From an uncultured Clostridia bacterium (lineage in GTDB: Bacteria > Bacillota > Clostridia > Peptostreptococcales > Acidaminobacteraceae): a stretch of 8,689 bases of DNA. Every line of letters starts with the position of its first letter. Position 1 is the stretch's first letter. This document shows positions 1 through 6,767 of the stretch, in pieces. The translations under genes were made by a program, and so were the position numbers. A model generated the notes under the pieces. The model worked only from the letters and a program-made list of their open reading frames with translations. It made no database searches and had not been told where the DNA came from. The stretch lies in assembly GCA_937880545.1 (NCBI GenBank), contig CALFKA010000102.1, positions 1-8,689 on the forward strand, in the 5' to 3' direction.

Positions 1-45
1 GAGATCGTGATGTGACTGGAGTTCAGACGTGTGCTCTTCCGATCT
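1..45 (+). other. Illumina TruSeq adapter left on the contig end (artefact)
   Basis: Bases 1-5 (GAGAT) match the end of the P7 arm, bases 6-11 (CGTGAT) match the reverse complement of TruSeq index 1, and bases 12-45 match the read-2 adapter, starting GTGACTGGAGTTC and ending GCTCTTCCGATCT. The order and spacing are those of the indexed PCR primer. The match is from memory of the published adapter sequence. This is untrimmed library sequence, so base 46 is the first genomic base and nothing upstream of the first gene can be interpreted. Confidence 0.97.
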
Positions 46-50
46 AGAAG

Positions 51-581
51 ATGGATTTTTCCTCATTAGTAGAGAAAAGACAAAGTACCAGATCATTTGA
101 TCCGGAGAAACCGATATCCAGAGAAGATATGCTGTACTGCCTGGAGGCTATGCGCCTCGCTCCAAGTGCCAGTAATGCGCAGCCTTTCTTCTTCCATGTG
201 TGTGAAGGAGAAAAAGCAAAAGAGATTGCCCAGGCGACGCAAAGCATGGGGATGAATCGCTTCACGACAAATGCTCCGATACAGGTGGTGATCAGCGAGG
301 CTTCTTACAATCCCACGGCTGCCATTGGCTCTCGCATCCGCGATCAGGACTTCCGCGCGGTAGACATCGGCATCGCTTCGATCCAATTCGCGCTGGCAGC
401 CACTGAAAAAGGAATCGGCACATGCCTTCTCGGTTGGTTTGATGAAAAACGTATTCGAGAGATTCTTGGCATTAAAGAAAGAGTACGGCTAGTAATCTCT
501 GTGGGATACCCTCAAAAAGATGTGCTGCGAAAAAAAGTCCGTAAACCCCTTAGACAGTTGACCGATTATGTAAAGGAATAA
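51..581 (+). CDS. Nitroreductase-family FMN oxidoreductase
   Basis: This is a 176-residue protein of the nitroreductase (FMN-dependent, NAD(P)H-using) fold, which normally acts in the cytoplasm as a homodimer. The N-terminus has the family's FMN-phosphate signature, R10-x-S12-x-R14. It is followed by APSASNAQP (37-45, matching the usual SxxNxQPW flavin-contact region), a VDIGIAS helix (104-110), GIGTCLLGWF (121-130) and ISVGYP (149-154), then the basic C-terminal RKPLRQL. The length is at the short end of the family. The ATG at 51 puts the signature at its usual distance from the N-terminus, so the gene seems complete. Only five genomic bases precede it, so its ribosome binding site is missing; the in-frame TAG at 45-47 is partly adapter. 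The physiological substrate cannot be told from sequence: quinone, nitroaromatic or enone reduction are all possible. Confidence 0.9.
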   Translation: MDFSSLVEKRQSTRSFDPEKPISREDMLYCLEAMRLAPSASNAQPFFFHVCEGEKAKEIAQATQSMGMNRFTTNAPIQVVISEASYNPTAAIGSRIRDQDFRAVDIGIASIQFALAATEKGIGTCLLGWFDEKRIREILGIKERVRLVISVGYPQKDVLRKKVRKPLRQLTDYVKE

Positions 582-632
582 TGGCAGATCTATTTAAACA
601 GAATATTTCACCAAAGGGAAGTCTCGGCTCAG

Positions 633-655
633 CGCAGAAATTCTGCGTTTTTTTT
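633..655 (+). terminator. Rho-independent terminator after the nitroreductase gene
   Basis: The hairpin has arms CGCAG (633-637) and CTGCG (643-647) with loop AAATT, and the inner A-T pairs could extend the stem. It is followed directly by eight T residues (648-655). It lies 51 nt past the nitroreductase stop and about 78 nt before the permease ATG. The stem is short but the T tract is strong. Confidence 0.75.
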
Positions 656-676
656 GTGTGTTCTCGCCGTTTCAGG

Positions 677-705
677 TTGCAATTCAGAAGGGCCTCGTTT
701 AGTAT
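677..705 (+). promoter_or_regulatory. Candidate sigma-A promoter for the purine permease
   Basis: TTGCAA (677-682) is separated by 17 nt from TAGTAT (700-705); each hexamer matches 4 of 6 consensus bases. It lies after the upstream terminator and just before the permease ribosome binding site. I see no purine-riboswitch aptamer here, although purine permeases in Firmicutes often carry one. Confidence 0.4.
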
Positions 706-732
706 TGAAGTGTATTGATTATAGGAGGTTTT

Positions 733-2124
733 ATGGAAAAATTCTTTCGTCTCAAAGAGCACCACACGGATGTCAAAACCGAGATATTTGCAGGGACAAC
801 AACTTTTCTAACCATGGCTTACATCCTGTTTGTCAACCCACAGATTCTCGCACTCGCCGGGATGGATCACACAGCTGTTTTCATCGCCACAGTCCTTGCC
901 GCCGTCGCCGGTACACTTGTCATGGGACTTGTCGCCAACGTTCCTTTTGCTCAGGCTCCCGGCATGGGACTCAATGCCTTCTTTACTTTTACCGTTGTCT
1001 TTGGCATGGGCTTCACCTGGCAGCAGGCGCTGGCTATGGTCTTTATCTGCGGTCTCATTAATATTCTTATCACCGTCACCAAAATCCGCAAAATGATTAT
1101 GAGAGCCATCCCTGAATCTCTCCAGTATGCTATTAGTGGGGGTATCGGGCTCTTTATCGCTTACATCGGACTTATCAATGCTGGATTTCTGCAGTTCTTG
1201 GGAGAAGCTCCCATCGGCGAAGGCACAGGCATGTTTGCCAAAGTCGTTCCTTCTCTGGTCGACTTTACCAGCCCTGATGCCCTCGTCGCACTTGCGGGAC
1301 TTGTGATCACCGTCGTTTTGATGCTTCTGGGTGTTAAAGGAGCGATTCTCCTTGGTATTCTCCTGACAACGGTCATTGCCGTCGTCACCGGTGTCGTGCC
1401 GCAAGAGCTGATCAATTTCTCCACCAGCACTGTGAGCCTTGGAAACCTCAGCAACACCTTCCTGAAGCTCGATATTCCGGGACTGTTTGCAGATCCGGGC
1501 AAGCTTCTCCTCGTACTGACGACGATCTTTGCTTTCTCTCTGACTGACACCTTTGATACCATCGGCACCTTCCTTGGAACAGGCAGGAGAAGTGGCATTT
1601 TTGATGAAGAAGATCTGCAGACATTTGAAGAAGGTCACGGCTTCGCATCAAAGCTTGACAAAGCACTCTTCGCAGACGCCACAGCAACATCCATCGGAGC
1701 CCTCTTGGGAACATCGAACACCACAACATATGTTGAGAGTGCTGCCGGAATCTCCGTTGGTGGTCGCACCGGTCTGACCTCTGTTGTCACTGCGATCTAT
1801 TTCCTTCTTTCGCTGGTACTTCTTCCTATCATCGGAATCGTACCGGCTGCCGCGACAGCCCCCGCCCTTATCGTCGTGGGAATTCTGATGGCAGAGAGCA
1901 TCGGTAAGATCGACTGGGAAGATTTAAGTGTTGCGATTCCTTCCTTCTTCACACTTGCCATGATGCCTCTTGCTTACTCGATTACAACAGGTATCTCCAC
2001 CGGATTCATCTTCTACTGCATCTCCATGATCTGTACAGGCAAAGCGAAAAAAGTCCATCCGATCATGTACATCGTAACGGGTCTGTTTATCCTCTCGATG
2101 ATCCTGACGGCTCTGGTCAACTGA
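733..2124 (+). CDS. NCS2/AzgA-type purine permease (guanine/hypoxanthine class)
   Basis: This 463-residue multi-pass membrane protein is a nucleobase:cation symporter of the NCS2 family, in the AzgA/PbuG-like branch that imports hypoxanthine, guanine or adenine. Visible family features are the N-terminal KTEIFAGTTTFLTMAYILFVNP (15-36), APGMGLNAFF (75-84), LTDTFDTIGTFLG (270-282) with acidic residues D272 and D275, and TSNTTTYVESAAG (327-339) with E335, followed by SVGGRTGLTS. These are the segments that line the substrate site in this fold. The remainder is a run of hydrophobic helices, about 12-14 expected. ATG 733 is chosen over an in-frame TTG at 715 because AGGAGG (723-728) sits 4 nt before it and MEKFFRLKEH is a typical family N-terminus. 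Exact purine preference cannot be read. It appears monocistronic. Confidence 0.93.
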   Translation: MEKFFRLKEHHTDVKTEIFAGTTTFLTMAYILFVNPQILALAGMDHTAVFIATVLAAVAGTLVMGLVANVPFAQAPGMGLNAFFTFTVVFGMGFTWQQALAMVFICGLINILITVTKIRKMIMRAIPESLQYAISGGIGLFIAYIGLINAGFLQFLGEAPIGEGTGMFAKVVPSLVDFTSPDALVALAGLVITVVLMLLGVKGAILLGILLTTVIAVVTGVVPQELINFSTSTVSLGNLSNTFLKLDIPGLFADPGKLLLVLTTIFAFSLTDTFDTIGTFLGTGRRSGIFDEEDLQTFEEGHGFASKLDKALFADATATSIGALLGTSNTTTYVESAAGISVGGRTGLTSVVTAIYFLLSLVLLPIIGIVPAAATAPALIVVGILMAESIGKIDWEDLSVAIPSFFTLAMMPLAYSITTGISTGFIFYCISMICTGKAKKVHPIMYIVTGLFILSMILTALVN

Positions 2125-2134
2125 TCCTAATAGC

Positions 2135-2170
2135 AACAGACCTTCCGCTCAAGACGGAAGGTCTGTTTTT
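2135..2170 (+). terminator. Strong Rho-independent terminator after the permease
   Basis: An 11-bp perfect stem pairs CAGACCTTCCG (2137-2147) with CGGAAGGTCTG (2155-2165) around loop CTCAAGA, and is followed by TTTTT (2166-2170). AA at 2135-2136 extends the pairing. It lies between two convergent genes. Read on the minus strand the trailing sequence is only TTGCTATTA, so it should stop minus-strand transcription of the beta-helix gene less well. Confidence 0.92.
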
Positions 2171-2189
2171 ATGTCTTTCTAATTATTTT

Positions 2190-3161
2190 CTATTTCAGTG
2201 CCCATGGCGGTCTTGCCAGAGGCTGATCATTTTCTCCCACCACCTTGGCGGGAAATCCCTCAAGAATTTGATTGTCAGTGAACGTACTTCTCTGTTTGAC
2301 AAGCGTTCCCGATGTCACGAGAGTATTCTCACCCAGAACACTATAATCACAGACGATGGCGCCGGACTCAATGATGCTCCCCTTTCCTATCGTTGTCCCA
2401 TGAATCATACATCCGGGTCCGATGGTAACATAGTCTTCGATCACAAGACGATTGTCGGGCAGGAGATGCAGGACAGAGTTTTCCAATATCAGCACATGAT
2501 CTCCAATGATGACAGGTCCGTGAGAGTCTCCGATGATTCGCACACCTGCACCTACGATGCTGTGCTTTCCGATGATGACATCCCCTGTGATTTCTGCCGT
2601 ATCATAGACAACGGCAGTTGCATCTACGCGGGGAGTCTTTCCCCCATGCGGATAAAGTTTTCCACTCATATGTTCCCCCTCCGGCGGAAATTCCAGCTGG
2701 TTCTCCTCTGTACTTCCCACATCAATATTTCCTCCGCGCATTCTGGCGATCATCGCTCGGTCCTCCGGGGTGAGCTTTCGGATGACCCGCCCGGGTCTTC
2801 CCACCACCACCGATTCGTCGGGGATTACCGCTCCCGGCGGGATTATGGTCCCTTCTCCAAATATGCACATTTTCCCCACTCGACATCCCGGCAGGAAGAT
2901 CGTGGAATTGCCGATTTCACACAGATCTCCGATGGACGCCCCGATGGCAATGCAGCGGTGACCGAAGATTGTCCCGCTTCCAACACTCAGAGGAGTCTCC
3001 GGCGTCCCGATCAGAACCGAATTTTCCAGCACCATGTTCCGATTTCCAAACCTGACAGAATCACCCACAGAGCGTATGATGGTTCCTTGCGCGATAATCA
3101 CTCCTTTTCCATGGCGAACACTTCCATACAGGCGGGCAGAGTCGGCCTTTCTCAGCGACAT
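2190..3161 (-). CDS. Tandem left-handed beta-helix protein, gamma-carbonic-anhydrase type
   Basis: This 323-residue protein has two gamma-carbonic-anhydrase-like left-handed beta-helix domains made of hexapeptide repeats (about 1-140 and 179-310), joined by a polar linker (about 143-178). The halves align: VLENSVL (44-50) with ILENSVL (225-231), then a constant 181-residue offset. The three family metal-ligand positions are I51, H68, I73 in domain 1 and H232, P249, H254 in domain 2, so the losses are complementary. The catalytic Gln position of Cam is Leu in both (L45, L226), so classical carbonic anhydrase activity is doubtful. Domain 1 ends with VGRPGRVIRKLTPED, a family-typical cap. ATG at 3161 is preferred because AAAGGGGGG (3176-3168) is 6 nt upstream; an ATG at 3167 directly abuts that run and adds two residues. 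It lies after hisS on the same strand, beyond a terminator. Function is unknown; an acyl- or sugar-transferase is less likely. Confidence 0.87.
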   Translation of the reverse strand: MSLRKADSARLYGSVRHGKGVIIAQGTIIRSVGDSVRFGNRNMVLENSVLIGTPETPLSVGSGTIFGHRCIAIGASIGDLCEIGNSTIFLPGCRVGKMCIFGEGTIIPPGAVIPDESVVVGRPGRVIRKLTPEDRAMIARMRGGNIDVGSTEENQLEFPPEGEHMSGKLYPHGGKTPRVDATAVVYDTAEITGDVIIGKHSIVGAGVRIIGDSHGPVIIGDHVLILENSVLHLLPDNRLVIEDYVTIGPGCMIHGTTIGKGSIIESGAIVCDYSVLGENTLVTSGTLVKQRSTFTDNQILEGFPAKVVGENDQPLARPPWALK

Positions 3162-3225
3162 GTCCATCCCCCCTTTCTTGTTTTTCTTTCTCTAAAGTGT
3201 ATCACAAAGCGCATACCTCGGAAGC

Positions 3226-3253
3226 AAAATGACCCCCTATCACTAGGAGGTCA
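3226..3253 (-). terminator. Rho-independent terminator of hisS
   Basis: On the minus strand TGACCTCCTA pairs with TAGGGGGTCA (10 bp with one G-T pair) around loop GTGA, followed by TTTT. It starts 14 nt after the hisS stop. The T run is short, so partial readthrough into the beta-helix gene is possible; I see no strong separate promoter for that gene in 3168-3225. Confidence 0.8.
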
Positions 3254-3267
3254 CTGTTTCACTTTGT

Positions 3268-4506
3268 CTACTTTTCGAACAGGCGTAGATTGTCGGGGTT
3301 GTCAGCATAGACAAACCCACTGAAGCCTCTCTCTTCCAGTCGATTAAAAAGTCTTCCCACTTTTTTGGGTCGTTCAAATAGTGTCACTTCATATTTGTCC
3401 CGGAGCTCTTCGGCACCGGAGATAGCTTCCGTAATCATTCCTGCATCGTAGATGACAGCGATCCGTTGCTTTTCTTCCGGAATAACAAATCCTGCTTCAC
3501 TTAAGATGGAGAAGATACGCTCAAAGCCGATGGAAAATCCTACAGCCGGTACATCTTCATCGATAAATTTTTCAATCAGTTTGTCGTAGCGGCCTCCTCC
3601 GGCAATGGAGCCGGGGAAGTCTGGCGTCTCAATCTCAAATACGGTTCCCGTATAATAACCCTGCCCTCTGATAAGACTCAGATCATATTCGATGGTGTAT
3701 TTTCCACCGCTGAGGCGTTCACTAGCTTTTATGATACTTTCCAGGGACAGGAGTGCCTCGTGCTCACCCACGATGGATTTCACTTTTTCCAGCGCAGGTT
3801 CCTTACTCTCGAGCATCTGGCTGTACGCATCGATCGCTTCTTCTGAGCACTCCTTCTCCAGCAGTTCTTCGCGAACGCCCTCTAGACCGATCTTGTCTAG
3901 TTTGTCGAGGGTAATGGAAACAGATGAGTGCTCTTCTTCAGAAAAACCGAGTTTTGTCAGAAGTTCATTGTGGAGACGACGGTCATTGATACGCACCACA
4001 AGATTCTTCATGCCGATCGCCAGCAGAGTCTTTGCCATGACATAGATCAGTTCGATCTCGCATTCATGAGAATCACTGCCCAAGATGTCAATATCGCACT
4101 GGACAAACTCTCTCATCCTCCCTCTTTGAGGGCGCTCCGCGCGATACACTCTATCGAGCTGGATGACCTTGAAGGGAAGCGAGAGATGGGCTTTGTTGTT
4201 AGCGTAATAACGGCAAAGTGGCAACGTCAAGTCATAGCGCAGACCAATGTCAGCGAGCTCATCGACATCGCTTTCTTCGACAGCACGCTCCAGTTTCTCT
4301 CCTCGCTTCAGAATCTTAAAAATCAGGTTGAGATTGTCTCCCCCTTCACTCTTATCCAAGTTTTCGACATCTTCGAGCGCCGGTGTGAGAATGCGCTCGA
4401 ATCCATTTTGCACGTATGTATGTAGAATCTTCTCTTGGAGATAGTCTCGCAATCTGGTTTCTTCCGGGAGAAAGTCACGGGTTCCGCGCACAGGTTGTAT
4501 TCTCAT
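3268..4506 (-). CDS. hisS: Histidyl-tRNA synthetase
   Basis: This 412-residue class II aminoacyl-tRNA synthetase attaches histidine to tRNA-His using ATP in the cytoplasm. It begins with QPVRGTRDFLPEE (4-16), the usual HisRS opening. LRYDLT (89-94) follows, then motif 2 with RAERPQRGR (122-130) and REFVQCDIDILG (132-143). The histidine-binding loop is IRGQGYYTGTVFE (279-291), with R280 at the position of the catalytic arginine. GGGRYDKL (303-310) and motif 3 GFSIGFER (323-330) come next, then a C-terminal anticodon-binding domain (about 345-412). The loop reads RGQGYY rather than the common RGLDYY, and motif 2 reads REFVQCDID, so it belongs to a variant subgroup. ATG 4506 is chosen because AAGGAG (4517-4512) sits 5 nt upstream; the longer in-frame start at 4560 would fall inside the promoter and adds an unconserved tail. 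No T-box leader is visible. Confidence 0.97.
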   Translation of the reverse strand: MRIQPVRGTRDFLPEETRLRDYLQEKILHTYVQNGFERILTPALEDVENLDKSEGGDNLNLIFKILKRGEKLERAVEESDVDELADIGLRYDLTLPLCRYYANNKAHLSLPFKVIQLDRVYRAERPQRGRMREFVQCDIDILGSDSHECEIELIYVMAKTLLAIGMKNLVVRINDRRLHNELLTKLGFSEEEHSSVSITLDKLDKIGLEGVREELLEKECSEEAIDAYSQMLESKEPALEKVKSIVGEHEALLSLESIIKASERLSGGKYTIEYDLSLIRGQGYYTGTVFEIETPDFPGSIAGGGRYDKLIEKFIDEDVPAVGFSIGFERIFSILSEAGFVIPEEKQRIAVIYDAGMITEAISGAEELRDKYEVTLFERPKKVGRLFNRLEERGFSGFVYADNPDNLRLFEK

Positions 4507-4550
4507 TTTGACTCCTTCAATGTTTACATTTCCTTTACTTATACATGAAA

Positions 4551-4579
4551 ATCGTACCATAGGAAGCCCATCAAATCAA
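4551..4579 (-). promoter_or_regulatory. Candidate hisS promoter
   Basis: On the minus strand TTGATT (4579-4574) is followed after 17 nt by TACGAT (4556-4551), which is preceded by TGG as an extended -10 element. The hisS ATG begins 45 nt past the -10. A TATAAG (4543-4538) is an alternative -10 with a poor -35. It is arranged divergently with the MATE promoter. Confidence 0.5.
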
Positions 4580-4613
4580 TTGTAGGCACATGTTTATATT
4601 ACAATTTCCGCCC

Positions 4614-4641
4614 TTGTTAAAAGGAAAAGTTGTGCTATGAT
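4614..4641 (+). promoter_or_regulatory. Promoter of the MATE transporter gene
   Basis: TTGTTA (4614-4619), a 16-nt spacer and TATGAT (4636-4641, 5 of 6 consensus) are followed 35 nt later by the MATE ATG. TGC directly before the -10 supplies an extended -10 element. I see no inverted repeat suggesting a specific repressor operator. Confidence 0.65.
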
Positions 4642-4676
4642 AATTTAATGTGTCTATATGAGAAGAAAGGACGAAA

Positions 4677-6116
4677 ATGACAAGAACAGAGAAGAAAAGA
4701 GGGTTCGCCTCTACGGTTTCGGAGCGAAGAGAACTCATTCTTCACGGAAATTCATTCAAAGTTTTGTGGATGCTCTCCATCCCTACTCTGATGATGGCGG
4801 CGGTCTCTGCACTCATCCCACTGAGTGATGGGCTGTTCTTAAACAACAGTGCCGGTCACGTCGTAGCAGGAGCCGTGGGCTACTCTCAGCCCGTAATACA
4901 GATGGTAAACGCCCTCTCACTCGGACTTGGAACCGCTGCGATGGCGATCCTTGGCCAGCTCAATGGAATGGGAGACATGAAGGGAATACGCCATTTTTCA
5001 ACGCAGATGATGGTGTTTAGCACCTTTTTGGGTATGGTGCTGGCACCGGTCATGGTACTGGCTGCCTTTGTACTTAGCAGTCGAATGGATCCACAGTTGA
5101 GCCCCTTGGTGTTCACGTATCTCAGTCTGTATGCTACCGTCATTCCCTTTCTCTTTCTGGCAGCTATCTATAACTCATTTAAAAATGCCACCGGGCAACC
5201 CGAGGCGACCTTTTACAGGATGATCATCCTTTTGATCCTCAAGATCGTCTTCAATGCTCTTTTCTTATATGTCCTCAGATGGGGCATTGTCGGTGCCGTC
5301 ATGGCTTCTCTCGCCTCCTACATCATTATCGCCTTGTGGATGTATTACGACATGTTTGTCAAAGAAGGAGAGTTGAAGCTTTCTCTCAAGGGCTATCGCT
5401 ACGACAAGGTTGCGATCTACAAACTCGTCCGACTGGGCATCCCAACGATGATCAGCTCCTTCATGATGAACTTGGGCTTCTTCCTCATCAATCAGGAGGT
5501 AGTAGCCTTCGGCCCAGTGGCACTAAATGCCCAGACCATCGCAAGCAATATCAACGCCATGGAGTTCACACTTCCCTCTTCTATCGGGACGACGATTACC
5601 ACCATGGTAAGTGTAAACATAGCAGCAGGTCGAGAGAAGAACGCAAGAAAGATCTTCTTTCAGGGATGTCTATTGACGCTCATTCTCTGTCTCATCATGA
5701 TCGGCATCTTCATCCCGCTCTCTCCAACCCTCGTGCAGCTTTTCCTCAAGAATCCCACGATGTCTCCAGCGGTAAAGAAGGAGATCTTCTCTATTGCTGT
5801 TCCTGCCATGAATATATACTCTGCTTCCGTCATCGGCTTTGGCATCTTTATGGCGGTTCAGGGAGCCTTTGTAGGACTCGCCAACACCCGCGCTCCACTG
5901 ATAGCGGGAGTCCTTCGCATCTGGATCTTGCGCTACATCTTTATCCTCTTTACGAAGAAAACTCTGGGGATCTTTTCCATCTTCTGGGGAAATCTTTTTT
6001 CCAATGTTGTCGCCGCCATCATCTTCTTCATCTGGATTATGAATGTCGATTGGTCTCATCAGGGCCTTATACGGAGTGCCGGTAGCAACATAGAAGAAAC
6101 AACCTCGAAAAAATAA
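4677..6116 (+). CDS. MATE-family multidrug/metabolite efflux transporter
   Basis: This 479-residue inner-membrane protein has the two-lobed MATE layout, with 12 membrane helices expected. Lobe 1 opens with FKVLWMLSIPTLMMAAVSALIPLSDGLFLN (27-56), the usual first MATE helix and its conserved P36, followed by GYSQPVIQMVNALSLGLGTAA (68-88) and GQLNGMGD. Lobe 2 begins near KLVRLGIPTMISSFMMNLGFFLINQEV, the same pattern repeated. The family exports cationic drugs, dyes or metabolites in exchange for Na+ or H+; the substrate here cannot be told. AAGGA (4667-4671) lies 5 nt before ATG 4677, supporting this start. It is divergent from hisS and appears to be a single-gene unit ending in a shared terminator. 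The charged tail (NIEETTSKK) is cytoplasmic in type. Confidence 0.93.
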   Translation: MTRTEKKRGFASTVSERRELILHGNSFKVLWMLSIPTLMMAAVSALIPLSDGLFLNNSAGHVVAGAVGYSQPVIQMVNALSLGLGTAAMAILGQLNGMGDMKGIRHFSTQMMVFSTFLGMVLAPVMVLAAFVLSSRMDPQLSPLVFTYLSLYATVIPFLFLAAIYNSFKNATGQPEATFYRMIILLILKIVFNALFLYVLRWGIVGAVMASLASYIIIALWMYYDMFVKEGELKLSLKGYRYDKVAIYKLVRLGIPTMISSFMMNLGFFLINQEVVAFGPVALNAQTIASNINAMEFTLPSSIGTTITTMVSVNIAAGREKNARKIFFQGCLLTLILCLIMIGIFIPLSPTLVQLFLKNPTMSPAVKKEIFSIAVPAMNIYSASVIGFGIFMAVQGAFVGLANTRAPLIAGVLRIWILRYIFILFTKKTLGIFSIFWGNLFSNVVAAIIFFIWIMNVDWSHQGLIRSAGSNIEETTSKK

Positions 6117-6137
6117 GGAAGCAAAAGCTTCCTTTTT
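6115..6137. terminator. Shared bidirectional terminator overlapping two stop codons
   Basis: AAGGAAGC (6115-6122) pairs with GCTTCCTT (6127-6134) around loop AAAA, followed by T (to 6137) on the plus strand. On the minus strand the stem is followed by TTATTTTTTC, so it can work both ways. The left arm begins inside the MATE TAA stop (6114-6116), and the T tract overlaps the stop of the opposing gene (6138-6136). Confidence 0.85.
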
Positions 6138-6510
6138 ACTTTTCCAAGGAGAACTGATAACTTGCGCCAATCCACTCCATGAGCTCCTCATCTATCTCGT
6201 CTTCTCTTTGGATCAGCACATGGTGTGTCCAGCGCCTGGGATAAGCCTCCACAGCCTCTACGATCCTAGGGTCTTCCAACTGAAAAGGTAGACCGAATGT
6301 GATGAGGATACACTCCTTAGGCCACTCCTTCTTCCTTCGCAGTGGCACGGAGGCGATGGCAAACACGTAACGGTTAGAAAAGCTGACCTGTGTCTTGGAG
6401 ACCTTTACCTTCACCTCTTGGAACATTTGGTGTATTCTGGATGCAAAAGCCAGGTACAGTTCATGCCCTCTCGGGACCTTTGAGAATACATCTTCGGTGG
6501 AGTAGATCAT
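6136..6510 (-). CDS. DUF5655-like small protein
   Basis: This is a 124-residue soluble protein with no signal peptide or membrane helix. Its pattern recalls the DUF5655 family, whose biochemical role I do not know: VKVKVSKTQVSFSNRYVFAIA (33-53), then a hydrophobic strand CILITFGLPF (67-76), RRWTHHVLIQ (92-101) and a C-terminal EIDEELMEWIGASY (105-118). The last segment resembles the family's closing helix. The N-terminal half is predicted helical. ATG 6510 has AAGGAG (6522-6517) 6 nt upstream, so the start is well supported. It is convergent with the MATE gene and shares its terminator; upstream lies the divergent tRNA-Ala. I found no convincing promoter: a TTGCAA at 6571-6566 could serve as a -35, but the best -10 (TAAGAG) is poor. 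The family assignment is from memory of the pattern. Confidence 0.75.
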   Translation of the reverse strand: MIYSTEDVFSKVPRGHELYLAFASRIHQMFQEVKVKVSKTQVSFSNRYVFAIASVPLRRKKEWPKECILITFGLPFQLEDPRIVEAVEAYPRRWTHHVLIQREDEIDEELMEWIGASYQFSLEK

Positions 6511-6565
6511 GATGGACTCCTTATCACTTGTTCTTTATCTACTCTTACCCTCAAGAAGAAAAGGC

Positions 6566-6593
6566 TTGCAATACAAGAAAAAAACGATATCAT
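6566..6593 (+). promoter_or_regulatory. Promoter of tRNA-Ala
   Basis: TTGCAA (6566-6571), a 16-nt spacer and TATCAT (6588-6593, 5 of 6 consensus) put the expected start near 6600, just before the mature tRNA 5' end at 6608. The spacer is A-rich. Confidence 0.6.
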
Positions 6594-6607
6594 AGAAAGA
6601 GTAACAT

Positions 6608-6683
6608 GGGCCCGTAGCTCAGCTGGGAGAGCGCTGCGTTCGCAACGCAGAGGCCAAGGGTTCGAGTCCCTCCGGGTCCACCA
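6608..6683 (+). tRNA. tRNA-Ala (anticodon CGC), CCA encoded
   Basis: This is a 76-nt cloverleaf. The acceptor stem pairs GGGCCCG with CGGGTCC, including the G3-U70 wobble pair that identifies alanine tRNAs. The D stem is GCTC/GAGC. The anticodon stem is CTGCG/CGCAG around loop TTCGCAA, giving anticodon CGC, which reads GCG. The T loop is TTCGAGT, and A73 is followed by a genome-encoded CCA (6681-6683). The T stem has one A49-C65 mismatch. The gene is complete. Its 3' end faces a block of phage-type genes, making it a likely integration site. Confidence 0.97.
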
Positions 6684-6689
6684 TAGTAT

Positions 6690-6745
6690 ATTATCCTGGT
6701 TCATTAGAGCCCTTTAGGCTTGAAATTCCGGGATAATTACTTTTT
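6690..6745 (+). terminator. Long-hairpin terminator after tRNA-Ala
   Basis: ATTATCCTGG (6690-6699) pairs with CCGGGATAAT (6728-6737) with one T-G pair. TTC/GAA and then GAGCC/GGCTT form a second stem inside, with loop CTTTA. TTTTT follows at 6741-6745. It is longer than most terminators, so another role, for example as part of an attachment region, is possible. On the minus strand it lacks a T tract, so it would not stop the operon that runs toward it. Confidence 0.7.
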
Positions 6746-6767
6746 GTCAGTTTGTTAGGATACCCTT

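Noticed and set aside
581..718. A 45-codon open frame from an ATG overlapping the nitroreductase stop (MADLFKQNIS...)
   Set aside because: It runs straight through the terminator hairpin and T tract, the possible ribosome binding site is only 3 nt away, and the encoded sequence looks like nothing I know.
582..732. Purine riboswitch before the NCS2 permease
   Set aside because: I looked for the conserved aptamer segments and found only the terminator of the previous gene, a candidate promoter and the ribosome binding site.
808..1638. A 276-residue minus-strand open frame inside the permease gene
   Set aside because: Its very polar, low-complexity composition is what results from reading hydrophobic transporter codons backwards; there is no plausible start signal.
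2268..3323. A 351-residue plus-strand open frame opposite the beta-helix gene
   Set aside because: It is a shadow of the regular hexapeptide repeats on the minus strand, has no ribosome binding site or recognisable domain, and runs into hisS.
4507..4676. T-box leader for hisS
   Set aside because: The leader is short, with no T-box sequence and no terminator/antiterminator before the hisS start; promoter elements explain the region.
6507..6704. A 65-residue minus-strand open frame over the tRNA
   Set aside because: Its sequence (WTRRDSNPWPLRCERSALPAEL) is the well-known antisense translation of a tRNA-Ala gene.
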